From assembly GCF_019320115.1 (NCBI RefSeq), contig NC_089591.1, positions 15,571,169 to 15,635,168 of the forward strand: DNA of 64,000 nucleotides, given 5' to 3'. This document shows positions 45,586 to 56,283 of this stretch, piece by piece. Position numbers and translations under genes: made by a program. How positions within the stretch are numbered: position 1 is the stretch's first letter; each line of letters begins with the position of its first letter. Under the pieces are notes generated by a model. That model saw only the letters and a list, made by a program, of their open reading frames with translations, was not told where the DNA came from and did no database searches. The stretch comes from Miscanthus floridulus (taxonomy: Eukaryota > Streptophyta > Magnoliopsida > Poales > Poaceae).

Positions 45586-47830
45586 TTTTTTTATGGAACA
45601 GGAGGGGTTTAAACTCCTACTGTAATTGTATTAAAGAGTAAAAAGAGTTACAAAGTTAAATCAAGAGACAAAAAAGTCAAAAATAAAATAGCTAGAATTA
45701 CACAAAGCCTTCTAACCATAAGTCTATAAAAGGGTGATGTGCTGCTTTTGCTCTTAGAATAACTAGAGCAATTTTTTTCTTGAAGACAGACTTGCTTCTT
45801 TGAACTTAGTGAAAGAGATTCTTGAAAATGATGTCATTGTGCATAATCCATAAAAGGGCTGATTTATCTAATCTTTGATGCTTTCCAAGATAACCAAGAT
45901 ATCATCAGAGTTTGGCGAGTAAAGAGTGAGAGTGAACCAACAGGCCTGGGCAAGGGCAATGGAACAATAGATGAAGAAGATCTTCCTCGAAAACACAATT
46001 ATAATTTGGGAGATGCATATGTCGCCGTCTAAGGAGGAATCTAGTGCTAGACCAATACTTTAGAATGAGCCAGAAGAACTTTCTTTTGTTCTAAAAAGCT
46101 GAAGTCCATAACCATTTATATTCCCTATGCACAAAACGATGTCCCAAAAGGTGCGTATAAACCTCTTTGGAGGACAAAAGGGAGGATCCCCAAATATATG
46201 ACCAGATATCATGAGTTTGCTTCATTTGTAAGTTCTGAAGAATGAACTGAAGCTCTTGAAATTATGCATAAGCTTCACTAGAGAGGGGCAAAATGAAAGA
46301 GGTCTTGAAGGGTGCTTGTGGAGACAGCCACCTTTAGAATTATCTGTTGATTCTTAGCATAGGAAAAAAATCTCTGGAAAAGCCTGAACTGATCCCTCCG
46401 ATAGATCATGCCACAAAAAACATGATGAGCCATTATTCACAAAGGCCATAGTCATACCTTTGAATTGCACTTGTAGTTTAAGAATATCACGGCACCAAAA
46501 AGATCCTCTTGAAGTTCTCCTAATATAAAGCAGCCTATCTCTTATATAATAGTGATCCCAGATTAATTGAAGAGACCTAGAGAACATCAACTTTATTATA
46601 GCATTTATGCAAAATTTTTATCAACAGGCTTTCAACTGACAGAGCTATGACTCCCAAGCCACCTTCCAGTTTAGGTAAACAAACCATTGTCCAAGCTGCT
46701 TTTGAAGGCTTTTTATTGTTTAAATTAGGATCACTTTATAAGCAGTGTTTTCTAAATTTATCAACCTGCTTAATGACTATTTTTTGGTAGCAGAAAGGTA
46801 CACATTGCATAGGTTAGTAGAGCAGAAAGAACAACATTTGTGAGGCGGCCAGCATCACTTAGAGAAAAGAAGAAAAAACGACCAATCTTCTCTCACACTT
46901 GGAGACCAGAGGCCAAAAGTTAGCTACCGAAGGCCTGGTTATGCTTAATGGAAGGCCTAAGTAGGTGAAAGGTAGAGAACCTTGAGAACAACCCCGAGTG
47001 TTGGTTAAAATGTCTAATCTGTCGTCAGACACATTGATAGGAACCATAAAGGACTTATCAAAATTTACTTTCAAACTAGTAGATCCTGCAAACTCAGCTA
47101 GGATATCCTTCAGATGATTCAACTGAGCAACATCAGCCTGCATAAATATGAGAGTATCATCTGCATATTGTAGAATAGGAAAATCCTCATCATTTCATAG
47201 AGGGATTGGGAGGGCCAATAGATTATTCCTTCTGGATGAATTAAGCACTGTCTGAAGAAGATCAGCAACTAGGACAAAAACAAAAGGTGATAAAGGATCA
47301 CCCTGTCTAATCCCTCTTCTGCAATGAAAAACTTTCCCAGGAACTCCATTCAAAAGAATGGCAGATGTTCCCGAACCAAAAATTACCTTCATCCAGTTCG
47401 ACCATTTTTATGGAAGCCTTTATGTTCCATAATTTGCATCATCAAACTATATGCTCCACTTCAAAAGCCTTCTCAAAATCAACCATTAGAATAATTAGAC
47501 CATATTGATTCCTACGTACCAGTGACGGTAGAACAACTTGAAGCTTGTTCGCCAGAATCTTAGTTAAAATTTTCACTAAAGTATTCAACAAGGAGATAGG
47601 TCTATAATCTGCTACTCTGAGTGCATCATCCTTCTTAGGGATTAGAGTGACGTAGGAGCCATTTATGCTTTGAAGACATAATTGTTCAGAGTAAAAAGCA
47701 TCACAGAGCCTATAAGAGTCTTCACAAATGATTGGCCAACATCTTCTAACAGAATCTGTATCGAAGCCATCTGGGCCAGGTGCCTTATCTGATGGTAGAG
47801 ATTTTATTATCGCATCAATCTCATCCTTGC
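45586..47830 (-). pseudogene. LINE (non-LTR retrotransposon) reverse transcriptase relic, 5'-truncated
   Basis: On the minus strand, blocks of LINE reverse transcriptase appear in order: DKAPGPDGFDTDSV (about 47790), RVADYRPISLLN (47620), [15 protein letters not shown] (47310), QYADDTLIF with the catalytic YADD (about 47170), then LKVNFDKSFMVPI and LPFTYLGLPLS (47060-46960). An in-frame TGA (47197-47195) and other breaks disable it. The 3' end is at 45586, where a T-run on the plus strand marks a short poly(A) tail after GGAGTTTAAACCCCTCC. The endonuclease domain is missing. A target duplication was not found. Confidence 0.85.
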
Positions 47831-48904
47831 TACTTTGTTGCCAACAAGCTCGGCAAACTCCACCTCCGCAACAGCTCGAAGCCAGTCGGTGAAGATCATG
47901 TCACAGCCCTCTCTGACTCCCATTCAGTCAGGTTAGCATTTAGGAACGTGGCGTCCACCATCTATCTAGTCAGGGGTCACCCGTTAAATGTGCTGCTTTT
48001 TTTTAAGAACGGAAATCTGCTGAATCTCCACTCCACCCATCGAGTCTGGATTCCAGCTGGTCGATCTGTTAGTCGCTCAATTCTTACTCTTGGTAGTAGT
48101 AGAATTCTTACTCTCATCGAGAAAGGATGATACTAGGAGTTGATGTAATTTTCTAGTTTATTTCTCACACAAAATACCATGCCAACCTGAGGGGTTGGGG
48201 ATACATATTTATAGGCTGCTAGCCAGCCAAACATATATCAAGATGCTAGTATAAGATGCTGTCCTAGATGCTAGTGCTAGATGCTGTCCTAGATGCTAGT
48301 CCTAGATGCTGTCCTAGATGCTAGTCCTAGATGCTAAGATACTGTCCTCCAGTCAAGAATACTGTCCTTGATGGGTAGCAATACCACCATACTGCTGCAG
48401 CCCCATAAAGACCTACACAGAGACTTATCCATCACGATGGGCATGATCGAGGATTCCATGCTGTCCTCCCCATCAAGGAGCCCTTACTCGCTCGCACGAG
48501 GAGAGTTTACCCATCTATTTATAATTTGTTAACCTGCAACATGTATGATCTATAGCTAACTATTATTTGTGTTAGCTTTTCAATTTACTACATATGATTT
48601 GTAACAGCATAAGATTAAGAATAGACCCTATATTATTATTAACCATGGCCTAGGAGGCTATTCCCGGTTTCAACAAACGCTAGGGAAGCCAAAATGAAGT
48701 CAAACACAGGAAGCTCCGTGTCAGTAAAAAACAACGGGAATCCCCATAGCAAAAAGTCATCGATCTGGGGGCGGAGTTGTTAACAGGGTAACATCATTAT
48801 TCAAGCAGGTAAGGTCTAGCGACAAAAATGACATAAAAATACTTTCAAAGATTGACATCCTGATATGGGATCCCGGAGGAGCTATATATCCATTGTATGT
48901 CGGG
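47831..48904. other. Intergenic upstream of amidase B; possible LTR-type remnant
   Basis: Contains the minisatellite at 48241-48345. Sequence around 48130-48540 has an LTR-like look (for example CCAACCTGAGGGGTTGGGG), but ends and domains are lacking. No gene is supported. The last few hundred bases should contain the amidase B promoter. Confidence 0.4.
48241..48345 (+). repeat. 12/13-bp minisatellite
   Basis: Alternating AGATGCTGTCCT and AGATGCTAGTCCT units, about eight in all. Confidence 0.88.
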
Positions 48905-48916
48905 TCTATATATAGG
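48905..48916 (+). promoter_or_regulatory. TATA box of amidase B
   Basis: TCTATATATAGG lies 65-76 bp upstream of the amidase B ATG, implying a short 5' leader of roughly 40-45 nt. A weaker GCTATATATCC lies at 48881. Confidence 0.6.
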
Positions 48917-48980
48917 TAGCAGTGCGGTGCGGCATTCATCTCATCAGGTGGCAGAATCAGCACAAAGGCAGGCATGCAGC

Positions 48981-49866
48981 ATGGCTTGGCAGAGACTGCT
49001 GCTCCTGGCCGCAGCCGTTGCTCTCACCGTCACCGCCGGCGGCGCCGCGTTCCAGTTCGAAGAGGCCACCCTCGAGAGCATCCAGGACGGCTTCAAGAAA
49101 GGCAGCCTGACGTCGACGGCGCTGGTCCGCTACTACCTGGACCAGATCGCGCGGCTGAACCCGATGCTCCACGCCGTCATCGAGGTGAACCCCGATGCGC
49201 TCCGCGACGCGGCCCGCGCCGACGCCGAGCGGGCGTCCGGCGCCTACCGCCAAGCGTCGTCGTCCGGCGGCGGCCTCCTCCACGGCGTCCCCGTGATGGT
49301 GAAGGACCTCATCACGACGCGCGACCGGCTGAACACGACGGCCGGGTCGTTTGCGCTGCTCGGCTCTGTGGCCAGGCGCGACGCCGGCGTGGTGGCCAGG
49401 CTGCGGCGCGCCGGCGCCATCGTGCTCGGCAAGTCCAACCTCCCCGAGTGGGGCAACATGCGCAGCGCCAGGGGCCTCCACGGCTGGAGCGCGCGAGGCG
49501 GACAAGCCATGGTATGTATGACGACTAGCTTCTTCCTCAATCATCGTCATGGTATGCTTGCTTCGTCTGACATGCATGCATCGTACGTCGTGTCGCAGAA
49601 CCCTTACGTGCTGGAAATGGATCCATGCGAAGCAAGCACCGGTTCAGCCATCGCCGCGGCGGCCAACATGGCAGCCGTGACACTCGGGACCGAAACCATA
49701 GCTTCCATACTCTGCCCGGCGTCCGTGAATGCAGTGGTCGGGATCAAGCCAACAGTTGGCTTGACCAGTCGCTCCGGCGTCATCCCCTTCACGCTTAGGC
49801 AGGACACTGTCGGGTAATTAAGATGACTACCTAGCAGAAATCCGTGCATGTTTAACTTGCAATTAA

Positions 49867-49905
<39 letters not shown>

Positions 49906-51019
49906 ACTTTTGAGCTAGCTGAACGAACTTGTCAATCAAGTGATTAACACGTTGGTTTTGCTCCCAATTAACCCAAAATGCAGACCATTGTGTCGCACCG
50001 TAGCGGACGCTGTCCACGTGCTGGATGCTATTGTCGGTTACGATGCCCTTGACGCTGAAGCCACAATGGCAGCGTCCCAGTACATCCCTAAAGGCGGGTA
50101 CAAGCAGTTTCTGAAGATCGACGGCTTAAGTAGCAAGAGGATTGGTATCCCAAATGGCTTCTTTCACTTCGAAACAAAGACAGTGATGACCACAGTGTAC
50201 AAGCAGCATATCGAAACAATGAGGTAAGTAAGAGTAATTTACAATAGAGTTACTCTTTCCATAAATTCATGATCGAACAGTCAACAGAATTGGTCATCAT
50301 TTCCTTTTCGATCATAATCAAAGCAATTTAGTTACTCAGTTACATACTCTTGTTTTAAGGCGACTTGGAGCGATCGTGATCGAGAACCTGGACATAGAGA
50401 ATCTGAGCGAGTCACGGGACACCACCAAGAGTGGATTCCTGGTTGCCGCGCCAGCAGAGTTCAAGATCAACCTGAACAACTACCTCTCTGACTTATCCTA
50501 CACTCCAGTCGGCTCCCTAGCTGAAATCATAGCTTTCAACGCTATCCATCCTTTCGAGGTTTGTTTTAGTCAATCTGAACCTTCAATTTTTCGAATCAGT
50601 AATGAGTTAGTTGTACTTTCTCAACTCTTCGTCTTGAATCTAACAACGTACTGAAATTTGGACTGCAGGAGAAGCTGATAGAGTACGATCAGCAGCTCCT
50701 GCTGTTATCTGAAACCACCACGGGCATCGGCCCCCTGGAAAGAGCTGCGATACATCGGATGGAGGAGTTGTCGGCAAACGGGGTGGAGAAGCTGATAAAG
50801 GAACACCAGCTCGACGCGATTTTTACACCTGATTCGAGCGTCGCCACCGTCCTTGCCTACAATGGCCTCCCCGGAATCGAAGTGCCGGCTGGGTACGACG
50901 AGAAGGGCGTCCCCTTTGGCGTCACCTTCGGTGGGCTCAGGGGCTATGAGCCCAGGCTCATCGAGATGGCCTATGCGTTTGAGCAGGCTACCAAGGTCCG
51001 AAGGCCTCCCATCATATGA
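48981..51019 (+). CDS. Amidase-signature family protein, copy B (intact frame)
   Basis: Exons 48981-49511, 49599-49813, 49984-50223, 50360-50558 and 50669-51019, all GT-AG, join into 511 codons. Start: the ATG followed by a hydrophobic signal peptide (MAWQRLLLLAAAVALTVTAG); an upstream in-frame ATG at 48897 precedes the TATA box. The protein is a plant amidase of the GatA/AMI-like family (amide hydrolase with a Lys / cis-Ser / Ser triad), probably entering the secretory pathway. Lys108 is in GVPVMVKD and the nucleophile Ser213 is in GTETIASILCP. The cis-Ser position is Ala189 in CEASTGSA, where relatives have CGSS-GSA, and the usual DG before the nucleophile is IA. Activity is therefore doubtful. 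The C-terminus is EQATKVRRPPII. Intron 1 (87 nt) is stop-free and in frame. A CACTA element begins 122 bp after the stop. Sister copies are A (19834-22171) and C (54232-56162). Confidence 0.9.
49869..49903 (+). repeat. GT dinucleotide microsatellite in amidase B intron 2
   Basis: About 17 TG/GT units. The duplicate at 55012-55046 has the same length. Confidence 0.95.
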
Positions 51020-51140
51020 AGGCTTAGAAAGCTCCCTAGAATGCACAACTGTTTGCAGTCCACCTCCTTGCCACTACTTTATTTTTTATATAAAATATGT
51101 AATACTGTTTCTTTCTTTTGTGTGTTGTCTGTATACTTTT

Positions 51141-53457
51141 CACTACCGGAGATGGTTTCTTTGTCGAATGTCCCATACTTTGCCGAGTGCTTTTTATCGG
51201 ACGCTCGGCAAAGAGGCTATTTACCGAGTGCTAGAGAGAAAGCACTCAGCAAACAACTGACACTCAGCAAAGATGTGGGTTGCCGAGTGCCGAGCACTCG
51301 GTAAACAATAACACTCGGCAAAGACCAGGTTTGCCGAGTGTCGGGTCCTCAGCAAACCAGAACACTCGGCAAAGGGCCGCCGCCGTTAACGGCCGGCAAC
51401 CACCGTTAACCCTTTGCCGAGTGTCTTCTCCTGACACTCGACAAAGCGGTGATTTGCCAAGTGTCATTTTTTGACAATCGGCAAACCATATTTTTTTTCA
51501 CTTTTGACCTCCAAACTTTTTCTGCAGTCCTCATACAATACCTGGTACTCCATGTTCCAATGTGGCACATTTCTCGGACTTTTTCTATATTTCTTTAATT
51601 TATTTCATTTAATTGAATTTTCTTGGATAATTCAAATTATAACTGCTAGTCATTCGAATAATAAAAAAATGAATGGAAAATTATATTCATGTTATTTAGT
51701 ATAATGTGAGGCTGTATCCAGGAACAAATCACCAATTTCGAACATCTTGTTCATGAAACATGACCACGAACTTGCAGTCGAGTTGTTTTTAAATTCTATA
51801 AAAAACAAACGAAGTCCAAAAATTATGAAACTTGTCAAGATGTCATGATATCATATGTGGAGGTTGTGATAAAAAAAATTTGAGGAGGTTTCGTGCAAGT
51901 TTGTCACGTACGATGCTTACCACCTCGTCGGCCTCTTCACAAAATCATGAAACTTCTTTGAAGATTCTTCGGTTTGCAAGCATCGTACGTGACAACTTGC
52001 GTGAAACCTTGATGGAGAAGTCGTCATGAGGGTGGGAGGAGGCAAGAAGCATGGGCGGTACTGGATTGGCGACGGCGCAATCGACTCGGCCGCTACTCCC
52101 AGTCTATCCCAGATTCGAGCAAGCAGCACGAGCATGAGCCCGGCCATACGACCTCGGTAGGACACTTCACACCACCGGGTGGAGGCACTCGAGGTTATTC
52201 TTGGTTTATTCGTCGTTCATTGGTTTTTTTATATCTTTCCTTTGTATTATTGTAACATTGGAGTGAATATATTGTAGACCTAGCTGGAACAAGAGAGGAG
52301 GATACGGGAGCAGATGCAGGCGAAGATGGAGAGGGTTGAGGCCGAGCAGCGGAGGATGGCGGAGATTCTTCAGTACATGGAAAGTCTTAGCGCCGCTATG
52401 GGTGTAGTTCCGCCATCTTTGCTATTCGCTCCACCTCCACCTCCACCTCCACCTCCTCACTATTCTACTCCTGTGAGTATAAATATTTTAGTTTGTATGT
52501 TTATGTTTACGGTCAAACCTAGTGGAGTATGAAAGTTTTATTCATGTATGGTATATATTTATCTTGTCTCACACATACAATCTCTTCTCCTTTGTGCAGA
52601 ATCAATCAGCGGCATCGAACGATCCTCATGCTTCAGCGAATCCTTCACCAAATCAGTATCATTAGCCATCTGGTTAAGATTCTTGTGGTTGTTAATGGTA
52701 CTTCTATTTGCAATTGTGGTTGTAGATGATAGAGCACTTGGATTACTTGTGAACTTATTTGTGATATATTGTGAGACATGTGACGTTTGTGATATATATG
52801 TGACGGTTGTGATATATATGTGGTGTTGGTGATATATATGTGGTGTTGATGATATATATGTGATGTTGGTGATGTTTGTTATATATATCTTCTGTTTGTT
52901 TAGATGGGATGTACAAAACAAATAAAAAGGCTGTTTTCAGTCACTTTGTCGAGTGCAATAGCTATGACACTCGGCAAAGTGACTACCTGAGAACATGCTT
53001 TGCCGAGTGCAAAGGCCATTGCACTCGGCAAACATCACTGATTTGTCGAGTGCCACGGGCTAGGCACTCGGCAAAGGTCTCCTGTTTGCCGAGTGTCTTG
53101 ATAGAACACTCGGCAAATATGCTACGTTTGCCGAGTGTCTTGCCGGTGGCACTCGGCACAGTGGCCACCTTTGCCGAGTGTCTGAGTCAACGGCGCTCGA
53201 CAAAGCGGCGACCTTTGTCGAGTGCTTGACCTTGACATTTGGCAAAGCCGCCGTCACGGTGGCGCTCGCCGTCACGGCGACTTTTCTTTACCGAGTGTCA
53301 GATTAGCACTCGGCAAGTGCCCGATAAAGTGCACTCGGCAAAGAGATCTTTGCCGATAAACTGTTTACCGAGTGCTCTTTGCCGAGTGTAACACTCGGCA
53401 AAGACTTTGTCGAGTGTATATCGGAGGCACTCGGCAAAGAAGCTGAATCCGGTAGTG
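51141..53457 (+). mobile_element. CACTA deletion derivative downstream of amidase B
   Basis: Left end CACTACCGGA (51141), right end TCCGGTAGTG (53457), with TTT on both sides (51138-51140 and 53458-53460) as the 3-bp target duplication. Subterminal arrays of TTTGCCGAGTG hairpin pairs lie at 51165-51487 and 52940-53450. The interior keeps a 5' non-coding segment (51488-52020) and the end of a TNP1-like gene. TNP2 and most of TNP1 are deleted. 2317 bp. The second copy made by the tandem duplication is at 56284-58600. Confidence 0.93.
52026..52665 (+). pseudogene. TNP1-like 3' gene fragment in the CACTA
   Basis: 52026-52160 reads GGGKKHGRYWIGDG and IRASSTSMSPAIR, matching 28060-27940 (minus) of the large element. 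An exon ending at 52472 (coiled-coil MQAKMERVEAEQRRMAEIL, then a poly-Pro run and HYSTP) is joined by a GT-AG intron to 52600-52665 (NQSAASNDPHASANPS, stop). The exon pattern equals the large elements, so this is the normal C-terminus of the accessory protein. The N-terminal part is absent. Confidence 0.65.
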
Positions 53458-54231
53458 TTTAGTAAAAAGTATTCTAAAAGCATGTTCTACTTGCGTATAA
53501 ATGCAATACGCGGCCGGGTCGAATACAATTTATCCAAAACGGAGATGTTTAGTGCTTCATTGAGGATACAACGGCGGTGTTGTGCTTAATTATTTTAGTT
53601 AATAATTTGCATCACTTCGCTTCAACTGGAAGCATTCTTACAAAAACAAAAAAAAATACATAAGAAATATTGGGTTACCAAGTTGAGGTAATACTCCATG
53701 AACTACAATGGTGAACAGGGAGAAAATAAATCATCCTCGGATCACAAACATAGTTTGAAATCTAATGATCCCAATTGGACACGACCAAAATTTTCTTGGG
53801 TTCCCAAGTTGTGCTCGCTTCTGCTACTATTGCACTTGTAGCACCATCGAGCAGAGCCATGAGTCCATCTAAGCTAGGTTTAAGCCAAATCATTGTTTTC
53901 AAACTTTGGCTAATAATAATAACTATAAAATTGTCACGAATTAAAAGAAGATCTATTTTTAAACCTAGTTTGAATCTAGTGGTGTCAATAGGACCCGACG
54001 AAACTTTTCTTGGTCTGAGCCCGGTCAAGTGGCCTTGACACGAGGCTGGCTGTGGGCCGGGCCGACAGCCCTGCAACACACTACACACATCATAGCTATT
54101 GACATGCCAAATAAGATTGACAACTTCAGCAATTTCTCAATCGAGTGCTATTGGATGTAGAAGGCCAATAGGCGACGCCAAGAGGATATCCATCAGCTCT
54201 CCTATACTCTTCCTACCCCTTAAATAAGAGA
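53458..54231. other. Flank between CACTA and the duplication junction
   Basis: AT-rich, with no gene recognised. Short frames at 53762-54088 lack motifs. It is repeated at 58601-59374. Confidence 0.4.
54219..54225 (+). promoter_or_regulatory. TATA-like sequence before chimeric amidase C
   Basis: TAAATAA only 7 bp before the candidate ATG at 54232. It is too close to serve that ATG as a TATA box, so a real promoter for copy C is not evident. Confidence 0.15.
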
Positions 54232-55009
54232 TTGAACAGCTCTAGCAAATTTTTTATCACATTTCCTATCCCTGTATTTGTTAGAGATCTCCTAAATCCA
54301 TTGTTATCCACAAACGCCGTCATCGAGGTGAACCCCGATGCGCTCCGCGACGCGGCCCGCGCCGACGCCGAGCGGGCGTCCGGCGCCTACCGCCAAGCGT
54401 CGTCGTCCGGCGGCGGCCTCCTCCACGGCGTCCCCGTGATGGTGAAGGACCTCATCACGACGCGCGACCGGCTGAACACGACGGCCGGGTCGTTTGCGCT
54501 GCTCGGCTCTGTGGCCAGGCGCGACGCCGGCGTGGTGGCCAGGCTGCGGCGCGCCGGCGCCATCGTGCTCGGCAAGTCCAACCTCCCCGAGTGGGGCAAC
54601 ATGCGCAGCGCCAGGGGCCTCCACGGCTGGAGCGCGCGAGGCGGACAAGCCATGGTATGTATGACGACTAGCTTCTTCCTCAATCATCGTCATGGTATGC
54701 TTGCTTCGTCTGACATGCATGCATCGTACGTCGTGTCGCAGAACCCTTACGTGCTGGAAATGGATCCATGCGAAGCAAGCACCGGTTCAGCCATCGCCGC
54801 GGCGGCCAACATGGCAGCCGTGACACTCGGGACCGAAACCATAGCTTCCATACTCTGCCCGGCGTCCGTGAATGCAGTGGTCGGGATCAAGCCAACAGTT
54901 GGCTTGACCAGTCGCTCCGGCGTCATCCCCTTCACGCTTAGGCAGGACACTGTCGGGTAATTAAGATGACTACCTAGCAGAAATCCGTGCATGTTTAACT
55001 TGCAATTAA

Positions 55010-55048
<39 letters not shown>

Positions 55049-56162
55049 ACTTTTGAGCTAGCTGAACGAACTTGTCAATCAAGTGATTAACACGTTGGTT
55101 TTGCTCCCAATTAACCCAAAATGCAGACCATTGTGTCGCACCGTAGCGGACGCTGTCCACGTGCTGGATGCTATTGTCGGTTACGATGCCCTTGACGCTG
55201 AAGCCACAATGGCAGCGTCCCAGTACATCCCTAAAGGCGGGTACAAGCAGTTTCTGAAGATCGACGGCTTAAGTAGCAAGAGGATTGGTATCCCAAATGG
55301 CTTCTTTCACTTCGAAACAAAGACAGTGATGACCACAGTGTACAAGCAGCATATCGAAACAATGAGGTAAGTAAGAGTAATTTACAATAGAGTTACTCTT
55401 TCCATAAATTCATGATCGAACAGTCAACAGAATTGGTCATCATTTCCTTTTCGATCATAATCAAAGCAATTTAGTTACTCAGTTACATACTCTTGTTTTA
55501 AGGCGACTTGGAGCGATCGTGATCGAGAACCTGGACATAGAGAATCTGAGCGAGTCACGGGACACCACCAAGAGTGGATTCCTGGTTGCCGCGCCAGCAG
55601 AGTTCAAGATCAACCTGAACAACTACCTCTCTGACTTATCCTACACTCCAGTCGGCTCCCTAGCTGAAATCATAGCTTTCAACGCTATCCATCCTTTCGA
55701 GGTTTGTTTTAGTCAATCTGAACCTTCAATTTTTCGAATCAGTAATGAGTTAGTTGTACTTTCTCAACTCTTCGTCTTGAATCTAACAACGTACTGAAAT
55801 TTGGACTGCAGGAGAAGCTGATAGAGTACGATCAGCAGCTCCTGCTGTTATCTGAAACCACCACGGGCATCGGCCCCCTGGAAAGAGCTGCGATACATCG
55901 GATGGAGGAGTTGTCGGCAAACGGGGTGGAGAAGCTGATAAAGGAACACCAGCTCGACGCGATTTTTACACCTGATTCGAGCGTCGCCACCGTCCTTGCC
56001 TACAATGGCCTCCCCGGAATCGAAGTGCCGGCTGGGTACGACGAGAAGGGCGTCCCCTTTGGCGTCACCTTCGGTGGGCTCAGGGGCTATGAGCCCAGGC
56101 TCATCGAGATGGCCTATGCGTTTGAGCAGGCTACCAAGGTCCGAAGGCCTCCCATCATATGA
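54232..56162 (+). CDS. Chimeric amidase, copy C (new N-terminus at the duplication junction)
   Basis: Exons 54232-54654, 54742-54956, 55127-55366, 55503-55701 and 55812-56162 give 475 codons. The first 27 codons (MNSSSKFFITFPIPVF...) come from the flank at the right end of unit 1. Codon 28 spans the junction (54313/54314), and from there the protein is identical to copy B from residue 65. Lost are the signal peptide and about 40 residues of the first helical region; gained is an unrelated, moderately hydrophobic leader. Lys72 and Ser177 correspond to Lys108 and Ser213 of copy B, and the cis-Ser site is again Ala. The TATA box of copy B is not included in the unit. The frame is open, but transcription and folding are uncertain; it may be a pseudogene or a nascent chimeric gene. 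Confidence 0.6.
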
Positions 56163-56283
56163 AGGCTTAGAAAGCTCCCTAGAATGCACAACTGTTTGCA
56201 GTCCACCTCCTTGCCACTACTTTATTTTTTATATAAAATATGTAATACTGTTTCTTTCTTTTGTGTGTTGTCTGTATACTTTT

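Larger units (their letters stand above)
49171..54313 (+). repeat. Unit 1 of a 5143-bp direct tandem duplication
   Basis: From ACGCCGTCATCGAGG (49171) to ATTGTTATCCACAA (54313) the sequence recurs at +5143 (54314-59456). Every block I compared is identical, including the GT microsatellite and the poly-A/T runs. The unit holds amidase B from codon 64 onward, its 3' flank, a CACTA element and 856 bp beyond. The breakpoints show no microhomology: CTCC precedes the left copy, ACAA the junction. Confidence 0.95.

Noticed and set aside
48957..49577. 206-codon minus-strand frame opposite amidase B exon 1 (and its copy at 54304-54720)
   Set aside because: Shadow of the GC-rich amidase exon, rich in Arg/Ala/Gly, without independent support.
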